Origin: Bacillota bacterium
GTDB lineage: Bacteria > Bacillota > Clostridia > Christensenellales > Aristaeellaceae
Direction of reading: 5' to 3'
Length of the DNA: 17,151 bases
Assembly: GCA_023459675.1 (NCBI GenBank)
Contig: JAEWTC010000069.1
Coordinates: forward strand, 1 to 17,151
Part shown: piece by piece, positions 6,710 through 13,423 of the stretch
Layout of the letters: every line of letters starts with the position of its first letter
Position numbering within the stretch: position 1 is the stretch's first letter
Notes under the pieces: model-generated
The model's database searches: none
The model's input: only the letters and a program-made list of their open reading frames with translations
What the model was told of the DNA's origin: nothing
Position numbers and translations under genes: made by a program

Positions 6710-8686
6710 CTAACTGAGCCCAAACGTGTAGTGGATCGGCAGCCAGATTTTCATATCGCTGAAGCCCCGGTTGTCCCACGCGAAGTACGGGATCATGCGG
6801 AGGCTCTGCCTGCGCAGCCCCGTAGTGCGCAGAGGCTGGTAGAGGGCGTTTGGATCGCTGTCGGCGGAGCGCACGGTTACGGCCGCGTCGCAGCGCAGGG
6901 CGACCACCGGCACCCCCGCGATCTGGCAGGGTTCCTCTGTAAACTGCGCGCCGGACAACAGCATCAGCCCGTCCAGCCCGCCGCCGGGCAGATCGCAGCC
7001 CTCCGCGCAATAGACCAGCGGGCCGCGCATCACGCACACCTGCGCGGTATCCTCCTCCACCTTTTCGTGCGCCTCCATATACCGCGCGGGCATATCAAAC
7101 CGCACGTCCACGGCGGCGTTCTGCCCGCCGGGCACGGCGATCTCCACATAGGTGTCGGCGTCGGCGGCGGAAAGCCTGCGCTCCGTACCCGCGTAAGTAA
7201 TGCTTCCGCTTTCCGCCCAGCCCGGAACCCGCACCTTGAGGGTGAAAGGCACGGCGGTTTGCACGTCGCGCACCGTAAGCGTGATCGCGCCGCTCCAGGG
7301 GTAATCGGTTTCCTGCACGAGGGTGAAGGCCGCGCCGTTGTCCAACCGGATCTCGGCCTCGCTTGCGCCGTACAGGCCGCACCAGACCGTGTCCGCGTTC
7401 ACCTGATAGAGGTATTCCACGCTCTGGGGAATGGCGCGGGAGACGTTGGTGGGGCAGCAGAAACATTGGAACGAGTCACTGCGCTCCACCGGCCACATCA
7501 CAGGGTAATCCAGCGTTTTGGTGCGGCGCAGCATGTTTTCGTAAAAGTATTTCTTTCCGTCCAGGCTCACGGCGGCCAGCACCAGATTGTAATAGGTGCG
7601 CTCGATCAGGTCCAGATACTTTGCCTTGGGCTCCCGCAGGAACATGCGGTACGTCCAGAAAATGTTGCCGATCGCGCCGCAGGTTTCGTTATAGGCCGTT
7701 ACGTTTGGCAGCTGGTATTCGTACCCGAACGCCTGGTGCACGTACTGGGCGTTGAGCAGCAGCCCGAACGGCGAGGTGCCCGTATACAGCGCGCCGCAGC
7801 CGCCGTTGATGTAGAGCTTCGCGGCCGTCAGGTTCTGCCAGCAGCTGTCCAGCACTGGGGCCAGGGTTTCGTCGCCGGTTTCCAGATATAGATCGGCGAC
7901 GCCCGCGTACAGATAGGTGGAGCGCACGGCGTGGCCCACAATTTTGCGGTGCTCGCGCAGCGGGATGCGGTCCTGGTTATCGTCGGTTCCGTTTTTCACC
8001 ATGTCCCGCAGGGCGATGGCCGTGATCCCCATCTCGCGGTAGAGCGTGTCCCCCGTTTCGCGGTACAGCTCGAACAGCCCCATGTAGTGGCTGGGGCAAA
8101 CCGCGGTCTGCGCCTTGCCCTCCTCCAGAATGCCCCGGTACATGGCATGAAGATACGCGGCGCAGCGGCGGGCAACGGCCAGAAAATTATCCTTGCCCGT
8201 GACCCGCTTGTGCATGCAGGCCGCCGTAAACAGGTGGCCGAAGTTATACTCCTCGAAATCGTTCACGTCCCCGTGGCGCACCGTACCATTGGACAAGCGC
8301 TCCCCGATGATCTGCTTGGTGGAAATATAACCGTCCGGCTGCTGGGCCGCGGCGATCAGCGCGATGTAGGAATCAAGCAGTTGGTCCGTTTCCGCATCCC
8401 TGCGCTGGGCATAGGCATAGATCATGCCTTCCATAAGTTTGTAGAAATCCCCGTCGCCGTACGGCGTGCCGCGGAACTCCCCGTCGCTTATGCCCGCGGC
8501 GATGCGGAAATTCTCCACCTGATGGAAAAAACTTTCGGGATCGGCAAACACGGAAAGAATATGCGGGATGGTCGCGTCCGCATCGGTATTGAAACGGTCC
8601 AGCCAAAAGCCAGGCCGCCAGCGCACGGCGCCAACCGGCAGCGCCCAGGCCTTGGCGCTGGGGCTTTTACGGGTGTCAGCAAGCAT
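6710..8686 (-). CDS. GH127-type beta-L-arabinofuranosidase (DUF1680 family)
   Basis: The 658-residue protein has the DUF1680 (alpha/alpha)6 barrel followed by beta-sandwiches. The zinc and catalytic cluster known from Bifidobacterium HypBA1 is present: Glu334 and Cys336 in YNETCGAIG, and Cys410-Cys411 in QCFCCPTN, with Cys410 matching the nucleophilic cysteine. An ungapped alignment places Gln318 (HQAFGYEYQLPN) where HypBA1 has the acid/base Glu322, which is worth checking. GH127 enzymes remove beta-L-arabinofuranose from extensin or other plant glycans; relatives in GH146 and other DUF1680 groups act on similar sugars. The ATG at 8686 is chosen over 8716 because GGAGGG lies 9 nt upstream and the gene then overlaps the transketolase stop by 11 nt. 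No signal peptide is seen. Confidence 0.87.
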   Translation of the reverse strand: MLADTRKSPSAKAWALPVGAVRWRPGFWLDRFNTDADATIPHILSVFADPESFFHQVENFRIAAGISDGEFRGTPYGDGDFYKLMEGMIYAYAQRRDAETDQLLDSYIALIAAAQQPDGYISTKQIIGERLSNGTVRHGDVNDFEEYNFGHLFTAACMHKRVTGKDNFLAVARRCAAYLHAMYRGILEEGKAQTAVCPSHYMGLFELYRETGDTLYREMGITAIALRDMVKNGTDDNQDRIPLREHRKIVGHAVRSTYLYAGVADLYLETGDETLAPVLDSCWQNLTAAKLYINGGCGALYTGTSPFGLLLNAQYVHQAFGYEYQLPNVTAYNETCGAIGNIFWTYRMFLREPKAKYLDLIERTYYNLVLAAVSLDGKKYFYENMLRRTKTLDYPVMWPVERSDSFQCFCCPTNVSRAIPQSVEYLYQVNADTVWCGLYGASEAEIRLDNGAAFTLVQETDYPWSGAITLTVRDVQTAVPFTLKVRVPGWAESGSITYAGTERRLSAADADTYVEIAVPGGQNAAVDVRFDMPARYMEAHEKVEEDTAQVCVMRGPLVYCAEGCDLPGGGLDGLMLLSGAQFTEEPCQIAGVPVVALRCDAAVTVRSADSDPNALYQPLRTTGLRRQSLRMIPYFAWDNRGFSDMKIWLPIHYTFGLS

Positions 8687-9641
8687 CGCGGGATGCCCTC
8701 CTTTTTTCTTCCACAAGCGTTTGCGCCGCCTGTACGATGGCGGCGGCGCTGATGCCGTAATGGTCCAGCAGCGCGCCGGCGTTTCCCGAGCGGGGATAGA
8801 GGTCCTTTAGCCCGATTCGCGTTACCTTTGCGGGCGCTTCCTGGCAGGCAAGCTCGCAGATGGCGCTGCCCAGCCCGCCGATCACGTTATGGTCCTCCAC
8901 CGTCACCGCGGCGCCCGTTTCGAGGAGCATTGCGGTTACGGAGGCTTCATCCAGCGGCTTTAAGGTATGCACGTCCGCAAGCACGGCGTGGATACCGGCG
9001 CGCTCCAGCGCCTCCGCCGCCTCGATGGCGCGGTTCAGCACAAACCCGCTGGAAAACAGGGCGACGTCCCGCCCATAATCGCGCACGACGTTGATCATTC
9101 CCAGCCGCGCGGCGGTTTCCGGCGGGTAAACCTCCGGCTCGTGCCCGCTGCCAAGGCGCAGGTAAACGGGGCCGTCCACATCGGCAATTTCCTTCATGAG
9201 GCGGTACGTCTGGTTGGCGTCGGCGGGCGCAACCACCGTGATGCCCGCAATCGTCCGCACGATGCCCAGATCCTCAAAAAACTGGTGGGTTACCCCTTCG
9301 CGCTCCCCGCCCAGCACCCCGCCGTTGAGGCCGATCAGCCGGACTTTCAGGCCCGGATAGGCGACGAAGGTACGCAGCTGCTCGCAGGCGCGCATGGTGA
9401 GGAAACCCGCGTAGGTGATGACGTACGGGATCAGCCCCGTGCTTGCAAGCCCCGCGGCAAAGGCAACGGCGTCCTGCTCGGCAATGCCAAGCTCATACAG
9501 CCGGTCCGGAAAACGCCGGATAAACGGCAGGGCGCGCGCCGCCATGACCGAATCGGCGGACACCAGCACAACCCGCGTATCGGCCTCCGCCAGCTCTATC
9601 AGCGCCGCGATGGCCGCCTCACGCGTACTTTTTTCGTTCAC
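8676..9641 (-). CDS. Split transketolase, C-terminal subunit (pyrimidine-binding plus C-terminal domains)
   Basis: The 321-residue protein corresponds to the second half of a transketolase. The PYR domain carries ELGIAEQ, with Glu55 as the Glu that activates thiamine diphosphate. It also has FLTMRACEQLR (80-90) and EGVTHQ (115-120), equivalent to the 'EGPTHQ' motif. The C-terminal transketolase domain covers about residues 190-310. It starts with GTG in a GTGA overlap with the N-terminal subunit gene, and GGGAGGGG lies 7 nt upstream. Together the pair should transfer two-carbon ketol units between ketose and aldose phosphates. Split transketolases occur both in pentose-phosphate metabolism and in dedicated sugar pathways (AptAB for apulose 4-phosphate, SqwGH for sulfofructose phosphate). 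Its place inside a glycosidase operon favours a dedicated catabolic role. Confidence 0.9.
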   Translation of the reverse strand: MNEKSTREAAIAALIELAEADTRVVLVSADSVMAARALPFIRRFPDRLYELGIAEQDAVAFAAGLASTGLIPYVITYAGFLTMRACEQLRTFVAYPGLKVRLIGLNGGVLGGEREGVTHQFFEDLGIVRTIAGITVVAPADANQTYRLMKEIADVDGPVYLRLGSGHEPEVYPPETAARLGMINVVRDYGRDVALFSSGFVLNRAIEAAEALERAGIHAVLADVHTLKPLDEASVTAMLLETGAAVTVEDHNVIGGLGSAICELACQEAPAKVTRIGLKDLYPRSGNAGALLDHYGISAAAIVQAAQTLVEEKRRASRDAC

Positions 9642-10468
9642 AGGCGTTCCCCTCCCAGCGCCTTACAGGCGATTGCCACTTCTTCCTCCGTGGGCACGCG
9701 CTTATGCCACGCGTTGTTGTTTTCCATGTAGGGAACACCCTTGCCCTTCACCGTGCGAAGCGCGATGAAGGCGGGGCGGCCGGACGCCGCGCGGGCGCGG
9801 TCGATGGCGCAAAGGATGGCGGCCGGATCGTGCCCGTCGATCTCCTGGCAGAACCAGCCGAAGGCTTCCCATTTGGGAAGCAGGGGGTAGAGAGAGCTCA
9901 GGTCGGTCACGTGCCCGCCGCTTTGGTAATTGTTGCAGTCGGCAAACACCGTCAGGTTGTCGGCTTTCATCGCCGCGGCGGCCATCGCCGCCTCCCAGAT
10001 GACGCCTTCCTCCTGCTCGCCGTCGCCCACCGCCACGTACACCCGGCTGTCATACCCCTGCCGCCGCAGGCCCATGGCCATGCCCAGGCCGATGGCAACG
10101 CCGTTGCCCAGCGAGCCGCTGGTCGCGTCCACGCCCGGGGTTTTGTTCATGTCGGGGTGCCCCTGCAGCATGCTCTCCAGCGTGCGGAGCCCGGCAAGCT
10201 CCTCGTACGGGAAAAAGCCGCGCCGCGCAAGCGCCGCGTAGAGGATGGGGCACGCGTGCCCCTTGGACAGGATGAAGCGGTCCCGCTGCGGCAGCCGCGG
10301 CTGGTCGGGATCGATGCGGAGCACGGAAAAATAGAGAACGGAGATCAGCTCGGCAATCGACATGGCGGGGCCGGGATGGCCGTCGCCCGCCGTGTGAATG
10401 GTTTTCACCACGTCCAGCCGCAATTGGTCGGCAATGGTCCGCAGTCGTTTAACGTCCGGTTTTTCCAT
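9638..10468 (-). CDS. Split transketolase, N-terminal subunit (thiamine diphosphate-binding)
   Basis: The 276-residue protein matches the first half of transketolase. GHPGP at 30-34 and SKGH at 68-71 hold the substrate-contacting histidines (His31, His71). The thiamine diphosphate/Mg motif starts at GDGEQEEG (148-155) and ends at ADCNN (176-180). The usual GHPGG is GHPGP here, a small change beside the active-site His. The ATG at 10468 has AGGTGA about 6 nt upstream, and this RBS contains the TGA stop of the preceding TIM-barrel gene. It ends in a GTGA overlap with the C-terminal subunit, so a stoichiometric heteromeric enzyme is expected. It is cytoplasmic. Confidence 0.91.
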   Translation of the reverse strand: MEKPDVKRLRTIADQLRLDVVKTIHTAGDGHPGPAMSIAELISVLYFSVLRIDPDQPRLPQRDRFILSKGHACPILYAALARRGFFPYEELAGLRTLESMLQGHPDMNKTPGVDATSGSLGNGVAIGLGMAMGLRRQGYDSRVYVAVGDGEQEEGVIWEAAMAAAAMKADNLTVFADCNNYQSGGHVTDLSSLYPLLPKWEAFGWFCQEIDGHDPAAILCAIDRARAASGRPAFIALRTVKGKGVPYMENNNAWHKRVPTEEEVAIACKALGGERL

Positions 10469-10474
10469 CGATCT

Positions 10475-11389
10475 TCACCTGCCGCCCGCATACGACGGGG
10501 CTTTACTTTTCTCTCTTTGCTCAAACAGCCGGGGCAGTTGTTCCCGTATCGCCAAAAAATGCGCATACGGATCGTTTTCCCGGCACAGCACCTCCAGGGC
10601 GATATCCAGCCGCGCGTCCGCGTACCGTGCTTCAAGCCCCTGCAGGATCCGCGCAAGCTCCGCGTACGGAAGGCTGCCGCCGGGGTAATCAAACCCCGGG
10701 TGCTTGTCGCCGTACAGCGGATCGGCGCTGTTTTGCAGCATGCAGTTGGCGAAATGCACGTGGCTGCAATACGGGCGGGCAAGGTCCATCGCTTCCAGAA
10801 AATCCTCGCCTTCCTCCGCCACGTGGGCCGTGTCCATCGTCAGCGAAAACGCGGGGTAAAACTCCCGCACCCGCCTGACCATTTCCACGGACAGCGCCGT
10901 AGGCCCCAGCAGATGCTTCACGTCCAGGCCGCTGTCGCAAGGCTCCAGCAGCAGCGGCATCACAGGGCCTGTTTCCTGAACGAACGCTGCGATCTCCCGC
11001 AGGGAGCGGGTAAACGCGTCCAAACAGGCCATGCTGGCCCAATGCCCACCCTGCGGCTTCTTCCCCGAGCACAGCATCACCGCCTCGCAGCCGAGGTTCC
11101 GGGCGCGCTTTACCGCGTCCTCCATCTCCAAAACGGCCGCTTTACGGTTCTCCGCATCGGGGCCGCACAGGTTCAGGCCCTTTTCCTTGAGGGGGATCAC
11201 CGCAACGAAAATACTGGCAAGCCCGGTTTCTTTCAATAATTCGCCGACGGCGGCGTCTTCTCCGCTTTCACGGTAAAATTCCAGCATGTCCGCCTTGCCT
11301 TGCAGGAAGCGCAGCGTTTCCTCCATGGCCGCCAGGCTTTTACGCGCCTGCGGAAACAGGATGCCCGCAACGCTGACGCGCAGTTTCAC
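10475..11389 (-). CDS. Sugar (phosphate) isomerase/epimerase-like TIM-barrel protein
   Basis: The 304-residue protein belongs to the xylose-isomerase-like AP-endonuclease-2 barrel family. The expected metal-binding quartet can be traced: Glu149 (PLLLEP), Asp186 (TMDTAH, followed by His189), His212 (HVHFANC) and Glu266 (IALEVL). Glu149 and Glu266 would be the acid/base pair for ketose-aldose isomerisation or epimerisation. The start is the GTG of a GTGA overlap with the upstream racemase-fold gene, with AAGGGG about 10 nt upstream. The longer frame to 11749 only overlaps that gene. The adjacent split transketolase suggests it makes or remodels a ketose that the transketolase then uses. The substrate is not deducible from sequence; apiose, arabinose or another pentose are candidates. 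Confidence 0.84.
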   Translation of the reverse strand: MKLRVSVAGILFPQARKSLAAMEETLRFLQGKADMLEFYRESGEDAAVGELLKETGLASIFVAVIPLKEKGLNLCGPDAENRKAAVLEMEDAVKRARNLGCEAVMLCSGKKPQGGHWASMACLDAFTRSLREIAAFVQETGPVMPLLLEPCDSGLDVKHLLGPTALSVEMVRRVREFYPAFSLTMDTAHVAEEGEDFLEAMDLARPYCSHVHFANCMLQNSADPLYGDKHPGFDYPGGSLPYAELARILQGLEARYADARLDIALEVLCRENDPYAHFLAIREQLPRLFEQREKSKAPSYAGGR

Positions 11390-12063
11390 GGGGTCATCAG
11401 CCCCTTGGCCGTCAGCACGCCGCGCAGCGCGGCCGCGCCGAAACGCGGGCTGGAAAGCGTGGGTTTCCCCGTACACTGGGCAACCCATTCCTCGCAATAG
11501 GCCATCGAGCCCTGCGCGAAGAGGATGACGTCCACCTGATCGGCAACCTTCTCGCACGCCTCCCGTATTCTTTGCCGGAACGCATCCTGCGATAAACCGA
11601 ACGCCCCGTCCAGCAGCACGTCCACCAGCTTCACGCTGCGGTTCTGCTCCTTCGCCGCCCGCAGGATGGTGTTTTTCGTAGGGTTGAGCGTCGTGGGAAG
11701 CGTTGCGACCACGGCAATCCGCGTGCCGATGCGCACGGCCTCCCGGCACATTTCCTCGTCGATGCGCACGATGGGTACGCCGTCGAACTGCGTCATGGCC
11801 TGCGCGCTGTTTGCCACGTCGCCCACCGAGGAACAGGCGTTAAGGATCACGTCCGCTCCGGCACTTACGGCCTTGCCGTACATATATAGCAGGCGCGAGG
11901 CGGCCTCCCGGGTAACCGTGCCCGCCTCCCGCGTTTCCGAGAGGATGGTGGGATCGCTGTCGCTGTAAAGCTCAACGTTCTCGCCAACCGCCCGGTGTAT
12001 CTCCGTTTCGACCATATCAATTAATTCCGGGGTTGTAGAGGTGTAGACTACGGCAATTTTCAT
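11386..12063 (-). CDS. Asp/Glu/hydantoin racemase-superfamily protein lacking the second catalytic Cys
   Basis: The 225-residue protein has the two-domain racemase fold. MKIAVVYTSTTPELI begins the first Rossmann-like domain, and NACSSVGD at 75-82 supplies the first catalytic Cys (Cys77). The second domain begins near RIAVVATLPTT (115-124). Its active-site loop reads LFAQGSMA (181-188), with Gln184 where two-base racemases have Cys. A conventional two-cysteine racemisation is therefore unlikely; an isomerase, decarboxylase-like or non-racemising role is possible. It is the first gene of the leftward operon. GAGGAA lies 8 nt before the ATG and the leader is about 83 nt. Its role in a glycan operon is not known to me. 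A sugar-acid or lactone epimerase-like role is speculation. Confidence 0.8.
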   Translation of the reverse strand: MKIAVVYTSTTPELIDMVETEIHRAVGENVELYSDSDPTILSETREAGTVTREAASRLLYMYGKAVSAGADVILNACSSVGDVANSAQAMTQFDGVPIVRIDEEMCREAVRIGTRIAVVATLPTTLNPTKNTILRAAKEQNRSVKLVDVLLDGAFGLSQDAFRQRIREACEKVADQVDVILFAQGSMAYCEEWVAQCTGKPTLSSPRFGAAALRGVLTAKGLMTP

Positions 12064-12116
12064 CGTTACGCTTCCTCGTCATCCGTGATGGCCGCTGCCG
12101 CGATGGTGCTTCCAAT

Positions 12117-12139
12117 CACGCAACGTACAACATAGGATG
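12117..12139 (-). repeat. 23-bp shared element, leftward copy (candidate operator or leader motif)
   Basis: Read on the minus strand, this 23-bp sequence begins CATCCTATGT and ends GTTGCGTG. It is an exact reverse complement of 13357-13379. It starts 13 nt after the TAATAT -10 box, so it covers about +8 to +30 of the leftward transcript. It contains a direct heptad repeat of the form TTGYRYG (TTGTACG then TTGCGTG). A position just downstream of the start site suits a repressor roadblock or a conserved leader element. Confidence 0.7.
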
Positions 12140-12152
12140 GTTTAATAACCCA

Positions 12153-12181
12153 ATATTAGCATACAAAAACATGCAACGCAA
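12153..12181 (-). promoter_or_regulatory. Sigma-A-type promoter of the leftward glycosidase operon
   Basis: On the minus strand, -35 TTGCGT (12181-12176) and -10 TAATAT (12158-12153) are separated by exactly 17 bp. The predicted start is near 12146, giving a leader of about 83 nt before the ATG at 12063. A 12-bp perfect dyad, AACGC-TT-GCGTT, overlaps the -35 box and could be an operator. An imperfect dyad GGTT-N4-AACC (12139-12150) lies on the start site. No good catabolite-response (cre) match was found. Confidence 0.62.
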
Positions 12182-12680
12182 GCGTTTCAAACAAACCAAT
12201 TTCACGGCTTCACCGGCGCGCCCGCGCGCGTCGCCGTGCCACAAACCCAAGCGGCGCGGGCGTTACGCAGTTACCCCAATGATTTGACCGGCGCGCCTCC
12301 GCCCCGCCGCCGTGAAAATTTATCCGGCCCGGCGTTCGCACCGCGGCCTGGGCGTTTTACGGCTGACGCTGGCGGAAAACCGCGGCGGATGTTCGTATCG
12401 TGTTGTATTCGTTCTGCGGCTGACGCGGGTACTAGCCGGCGTTGCGGTTCGCACGCCGGTGAAGCGCGACCTGCCTGTTCTATTGCGCGTCGGGCGGGCG
12501 CGGCAGGCCGGGGGCGCGATCAGCGCGCACTTTTCCTTCCCCGCCATGTCGCAGCCCAATTCCCTTATCGGAAGGAACGCAGCGGTTGGCCGCCCGCCGG
12601 AAAACGCCGTTCTTCCATTCCATCTCATACCTGCTGAATCACGCCGCCAGCCGGAGGCGGATATGCGTAAAAGGCATGCG
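12182..12680. other. GC-rich gene-free spacer with hairpins and a short direct repeat
   Basis: I find no credible gene here: the frames present are low-similarity, arginine/proline-rich and lack convincing starts. The stretch holds an 11-bp direct repeat, ACCGGCGCGCC, at 12212-12222 and 12287-12297, each followed by GCCGTG 10-20 nt later. CACGGC (12203-12208) can pair with GCCGTG (12233-12238) around a GC-rich loop. A stronger hairpin pairs CCGGCGT (12436-12442) with ACGCCGG (12453-12459), with an inner GCG-gtt-CGC. No T tract follows, so a terminator is not supported. A structured RNA cannot be excluded. Confidence 0.4.
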
Positions 12681-12975
12681 TGCCCCAGTCAAACCATACC
12701 AAGCCGCACCATTTACCCAAGTTATACCAACCTGCGCCAAACCGCGTCATACGTTCTAGTATTGCCATATCGCACCGAGCCGCACAAGCCGCGCCATTCG
12801 CCCAGGCTGTACCGAACCGCGCTATACACCAAGCAGTGCCAAACCGCGCCATGCCATTCAAACTGTACGAAACCATGCCATGCCGCCCAAACCCCAAGGT
12901 TGTATCCATCCGCACCAAGACGCCCAGGCTGCGCCAAAGCGCGCCAAGCCGCCCAAGCTGCGCCGTGCCAGCCGC
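12681..12975. repeat. Degenerate ~10-bp tandem repeat tract
   Basis: About 295 bp show a loose 10-bp (5+5) periodicity. Read on the minus strand the unit approximates TTGGYGYRGY, for example TTGGTATAAC, TTGGCGCAGG and TTGGCACTGC; on the plus strand it reads roughly GCCAAACCGC or ACCAAGCCGC. About 25-30 degenerate units fit, with occasional 1-5 nt phase shifts. All frames through it give low-complexity peptides (for example ARFGTAW repeats). It is not a CRISPR, because there are no unique spacers. It lies between the two divergent promoters. Its 10-bp period is close to the DNA helical repeat. Confidence 0.65.
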
Positions 12976-13313
12976 AAAAAGCGCTTTTCTCTATTCTAGG
13001 TTTTCTTATTCGGGCTTTTTGTTTGGGTTGATTGTTCCAATATCCTGCTCCGTTTTTCGATTGCAGGCCCGGAGTAATTTCGCCTCGCACACCGCGAAGA
13101 TCCGGGGGCAACCCGCCTTAACCGGCTGCCGTTGTTCCGTTTCGCCGCGCCGGGCTACGCTGTGTTTCCGGCGGGCGGGGTCCTCGGCAAGCGCCGCCTC
13201 GGCAAGCCTTATTTTTCCCCGGCCGTTCCGCTTTCCGCGGCTGATATTTTCCTGCGCGGGGGCCGTTTCCGCCGCGCATGGGCGCTCCGCGACAAATATT
13301 TTATGCAAAACTA
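12976..13313. other. Gene-free spacer between the repeat tract and the rightward promoter
   Basis: No coding region is supported. The part 12977-13040 is T-rich on the plus strand and includes a 12-bp palindrome, AAAAGCGCTTTT (12977-12988). An 11-bp direct repeat CCTCGGCAAGC occurs at 13182-13192 and 13197-13207. The rest is GC-rich without a recognisable motif. Confidence 0.4.
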
Positions 13314-13342
13314 TTGATTTATTGCCGGTGGGATGGTATGAT
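13314..13342 (+). promoter_or_regulatory. Sigma-A-type promoter of the rightward transporter operon
   Basis: -35 TTGATT (13314-13319) and -10 TATGAT (13337-13342) are separated by exactly 17 bp. The predicted start is near 13349, giving a 5' leader of about 160 nt before the permease ATG at 13510. The shared 23-bp element follows at about +8 to +30. Confidence 0.62.
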
Positions 13343-13356
13343 CTAAATAACATGAT

Positions 13357-13379
13357 CATCCTATGTTGTACGTTGCGTG
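13357..13379 (+). repeat. 23-bp shared element, rightward copy (candidate operator or leader motif)
   Basis: This is an exact inverted copy of 12117-12139. It begins 14 nt after the TATGAT -10 box, against 13 nt in the leftward operon. Sequence similarity stops at the ends of the 23 bp, apart from a few scattered matches. Matched spacing in two otherwise unrelated leaders argues for a functional site read in the same orientation relative to each transcript. Confidence 0.7.
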
Positions 13380-13392
13380 GTTCATGGCGGTG

Positions 13393-13423
13393 AAGCCGTA
13401 TGGTACGGGAACGGCGGCGGCTT
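13393..13423 (+). other. Possible alternative hairpins in the transporter leader
   Basis: CCGTA (13396-13400) can pair with TACGG (13404-13408) around a TGG loop. AAGCCG (13393-13398) can instead pair with CGGCTT (13418-13423). The two structures share bases and exclude each other. No T tract follows, so this is only a weak hint of leader-based control. Confidence 0.25.

Noticed and set aside
5570..7891. 773-codon plus-strand frame across the GH30 and GH127 genes
   Set aside because: It is antisense to two genes with clear catalytic motifs, spans their boundary, and shows no domain or RBS.
9704..11239. 511-codon plus-strand frame across the transketolase N and TIM-barrel genes
   Set aside because: It is an antisense shadow crossing a gene junction and has no recognisable motifs.
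12117..12139. AraR operator call for the 23-bp element
   Set aside because: Only the half-site TTGTACGT matches the known palindrome; the other arm does not. I kept it as a candidate site of unknown regulator.
12681..12975. CRISPR array
   Set aside because: The units are about 10 bp, degenerate and contiguous. There are no conserved 24-40 bp repeats with unique spacers, and no cas genes.
12977..12988. Palindrome AAAAGCGCTTTT as a terminator
   Set aside because: The stem would be only a few bases with no room for a loop, and no gene ends nearby.
12312..13031. 239-codon plus-strand frame in the divergent spacer
   Set aside because: Much of it translates the decamer repeat into low-complexity sequence. 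It has no convincing RBS and no recognisable domain.
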